Of a DNA stretch of 6,692 nucleotides, positions 5,303-6,692 are shown in pieces. Both the position numbers and the translations under genes were made by a program. Positions within the stretch are counted from its first letter, which is position 1, and every line of letters begins with the position of its first letter. The notes beneath the pieces are model-generated. The model worked only from the letters and a program-made list of their open reading frames with translations. It made no database searches and was not told where the DNA came from. This stretch comes from Pseudothermotoga sp. (lineage in GTDB: Bacteria > Thermotogota > Thermotogae > Thermotogales > DSM-5069), in NCBI GenBank assembly GCA_028276125.1, contig JAPYWY010000088.1, positions 1-6,692 of the forward strand. Direction: 5' to 3'.

Positions 5303-6692
5303 ATACTTGTTCAAACTCTCATTGGGTCCAATCCTGATAGGTTTAGGAGGCTTCATAGTCTTCGTGAGCGTCGAGATACTCTACCAACTTTCCGATCTGA
5401 TAGTCAGGCACAGGGTGAGTTTCTTCGTACTTTTGAGAATCCTGTATTACTACCTTCCATATTTCACAGCGCTCGGTGTACCCGTCGGTATTCTGCTCGC
5501 CGTGTTCTGGGTGCTATCGAAACTGTCCAATGATCGCGAACTCATGGCCATGCAAGTGCACGGTATTTCGATGAAGGTCTTGATCGTTCCTTTCTTGCTG
5601 CTTGGCGCGATATTGAGCTTTATGGCCTACGTACTCAACGACAGGATCGTTCCCGTGTTCAACCAGAAGGCGGACCAAGTGCTATCCAAGTACGTCTACA
5701 GAAAACCAGAGGTGTTCATCAGCGAGAACGTTCTGACCAAGGTGGATGAGAACCAGTACTTCTACGTAAAGAAGTACGACAGGCAGAACGGTGTTTTGGA
5801 GAATGTGGTCCTGTTCAGGAACGAGCCCTCTGAAGAAGAGATCATCACGGCACGTCGTGTGACAAAAGAGGGGAACAAATGGTTCATGTACGATGGTCGA
5901 ATGTACAGAGTCGACAAGGAGGGTTTTTTGCGCTTCGATGTGAGCTTTTCGAAGGTTGAACTCGATCTCAAGCAAGACATCGAATCGATTCTGAGAACTG
6001 GTAAGACTCCGAGGGACATGAAGAGCGAAGAGTTACGCGAGAGGATCTCCACGCTCAAGAAACTCGGTATAGACCCAGCGCCATGGGTGGTGGAGCTCCA
6101 CTCGCGCTATTCCATTGCGCTCGGTCCCATCATAATAGCGCTTGTGGGAGTACCTTTATCGCTGATGTTCAACTTGAGGAGTAAATCTTGGGGTGTCATA
6201 CTCACCTTCGTTCTGATCGTTCTGTACCAAGGTTCAGGTGCTTGGATCAGCGCCATGGGAAAGGAGAACCTCATCAATCCAGTCCTCGCAGCCTGGTTGC
6301 CCGATCTCGGCTTCGGACTCGTTGGCACGGTGCTGTTCATACTGCTTGACACGTACGTCAGTTACAGATTGAGGGAACTCTTGACCAGATTTTTGGCCGT
6401 TCTCTTCGTGATACTTCTTGCCTCACATGCGCAGGCTGCAACCATGCAGCTCAAGGGTGGCAACGTCGTCTTCGAGAAGGGAAAGTTGATCTTCTCGCAA
6501 GAGGTCGAAGCATCTTACGAAGATGTCTTCATCAGATGTTCGACGTTGACCGCTTTTCTCAACGAATCGAACCAAGTTGAAAAGATCCTCGCGGAGGGGA
6601 ACGTGTTGTACAACAAGAAAGACACTCAAATAAGGGCCCAACAGCTCTACTACGTCTTTTCCGAAAAACTCGCGCTCATTGTTGAAGCCAGA
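5286..6692 (+). CDS. LptF/LptG-type permease fused to OstA/LptC-like domain (3' partial)
   Basis: The frame is open from TTG 5286 to the right edge: 469 codons without a stop. AAGGGG (5274-5279) lies 6 bases before the TTG, and the start overlaps the phoU end by 17 bases. Residues 1-366 are a YjgP/YjgQ (LptF/LptG) permease: helices at about 10-33, 57-79 and 98-118, the ATPase-coupling stretch NDRELMAMQVHGIS (82-95), NDRIVP (118-123), a periplasmic beta domain (about 135-235), the conserved ELHSRYSIALGPIIIALVG (270-288), then helices near 303-323 and 341-360. After a basic loop (RLRELLTR) comes a seventh hydrophobic segment, 369-380, ending HAQA. It is followed by a beta-rich domain with the OstA/LptA pattern, e.g. 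VEKILAEGNVLY (431-442). In LPS-bearing bacteria LptF/G extract lipid from the inner membrane, and LptC/LptA carry it across. The transported lipid here is unknown. The permease assignment is firm and the C-terminal assignment is probable. Confidence 0.85.
   Translation, partial: MTILIKYLFKLSLGPILIGLGGFIVFVSVEILYQLSDLIVRHRVSFFVLLRILYYYLPYFTALGVPVGILLAVFWVLSKLSNDRELMAMQVHGISMKVLIVPFLLLGAILSFMAYVLNDRIVPVFNQKADQVLSKYVYRKPEVFISENVLTKVDENQYFYVKKYDRQNGVLENVVLFRNEPSEEEIITARRVTKEGNKWFMYDGRMYRVDKEGFLRFDVSFSKVELDLKQDIESILRTGKTPRDMKSEELRERISTLKKLGIDPAPWVVELHSRYSIALGPIIIALVGVPLSLMFNLRSKSWGVILTFVLIVLYQGSGAWISAMGKENLINPVLAAWLPDLGFGLVGTVLFILLDTYVSYRLRELLTRFLAVLFVILLASHAQAATMQLKGGNVVFEKGKLIFSQEVEASYEDVFIRCSTLTAFLNESNQVEKILAEGNVLYNKKDTQIRAQQLYYVFSEKLALIVEAR
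6371..6383 (+). promoter_or_regulatory. Possible internal ribosome binding site and TTG start
   Basis: GAGGGAA (6371-6377) precedes an in-frame TTG at 6381-6383 with suitable spacing. Starting there, the product begins MTRFLAVLFVILLASHAQA, a textbook signal peptide: a short basic n-region, a hydrophobic core and an AQA cleavage site. Since the three preceding genes all use TTG starts, this site could yield a separate secreted OstA-like protein from within the fused frame. No direct evidence shows that it is used. Confidence 0.35.

Noticed and set aside
1..6692. CRISPR array, insertion sequence or prophage
   Set aside because: There are no regularly spaced identical repeats, no transposase or phage motifs, and no terminal repeats with target duplication. 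The right-hand 90 percent is ordinary tightly packed operon sequence.

Overview
The window looks like chromosomal DNA from a thermophilic member of the Thermotogae, probably a Thermotoga or Pseudothermotoga with roughly balanced GC. The evidence is the sequence character of AsnRS, RuvB and the PLP-binding protein, and the gene order ruvB - yggS - yggT - NAD kinase - phoU, which I recall from Thermotoga maritima (around TM1730 to TM1734). The species is inference; no search was run.

Positions 1 to 571 hold no intact gene. There is a clear rho-independent terminator on the minus strand (46-74), a short minus-strand reading frame whose stop lies just before it, several hairpins and spaced repeats, and a stop-riddled plus-strand frame that ends three bases before asnS. 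The region looks like decayed genes, an unrecognised leader or small RNA, or a mixture.

From 572 to the right edge, seven plus-strand genes are packed with essentially no spacing: asnS (asparaginyl-tRNA synthetase), ruvB (Holliday-junction motor), yggS (PLP-binding protein), yggT (small membrane protein), nadK (NAD kinase), phoU (phosphate-signalling metalloprotein) and a long membrane protein that runs off the window. Every junction overlaps or nearly touches, so transcription as one operon with translational coupling is likely. The functions are mixed (translation, recombination, PLP homeostasis, cofactor supply, phosphate control, envelope transport), as is common in housekeeping operons of compact thermophile genomes. 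The last three genes all appear to start with TTG.

The most interesting item is the last gene (5286 to the edge). It reads as a complete six-helix LptF/LptG (YjgP/YjgQ) permease, continuing in frame into a seventh hydrophobic segment with an AQA signal-peptidase-like site and then an OstA/LptA/LptC-like beta domain. This joins the inner-membrane permease and the periplasmic bridge of an Lpt lipid-export machine in one reading frame. To my knowledge Thermotogae have a toga outer envelope and no classical LPS. A Shine-Dalgarno-like sequence and in-frame TTG just before the seventh segment suggest that the bridge domain could also be made separately.
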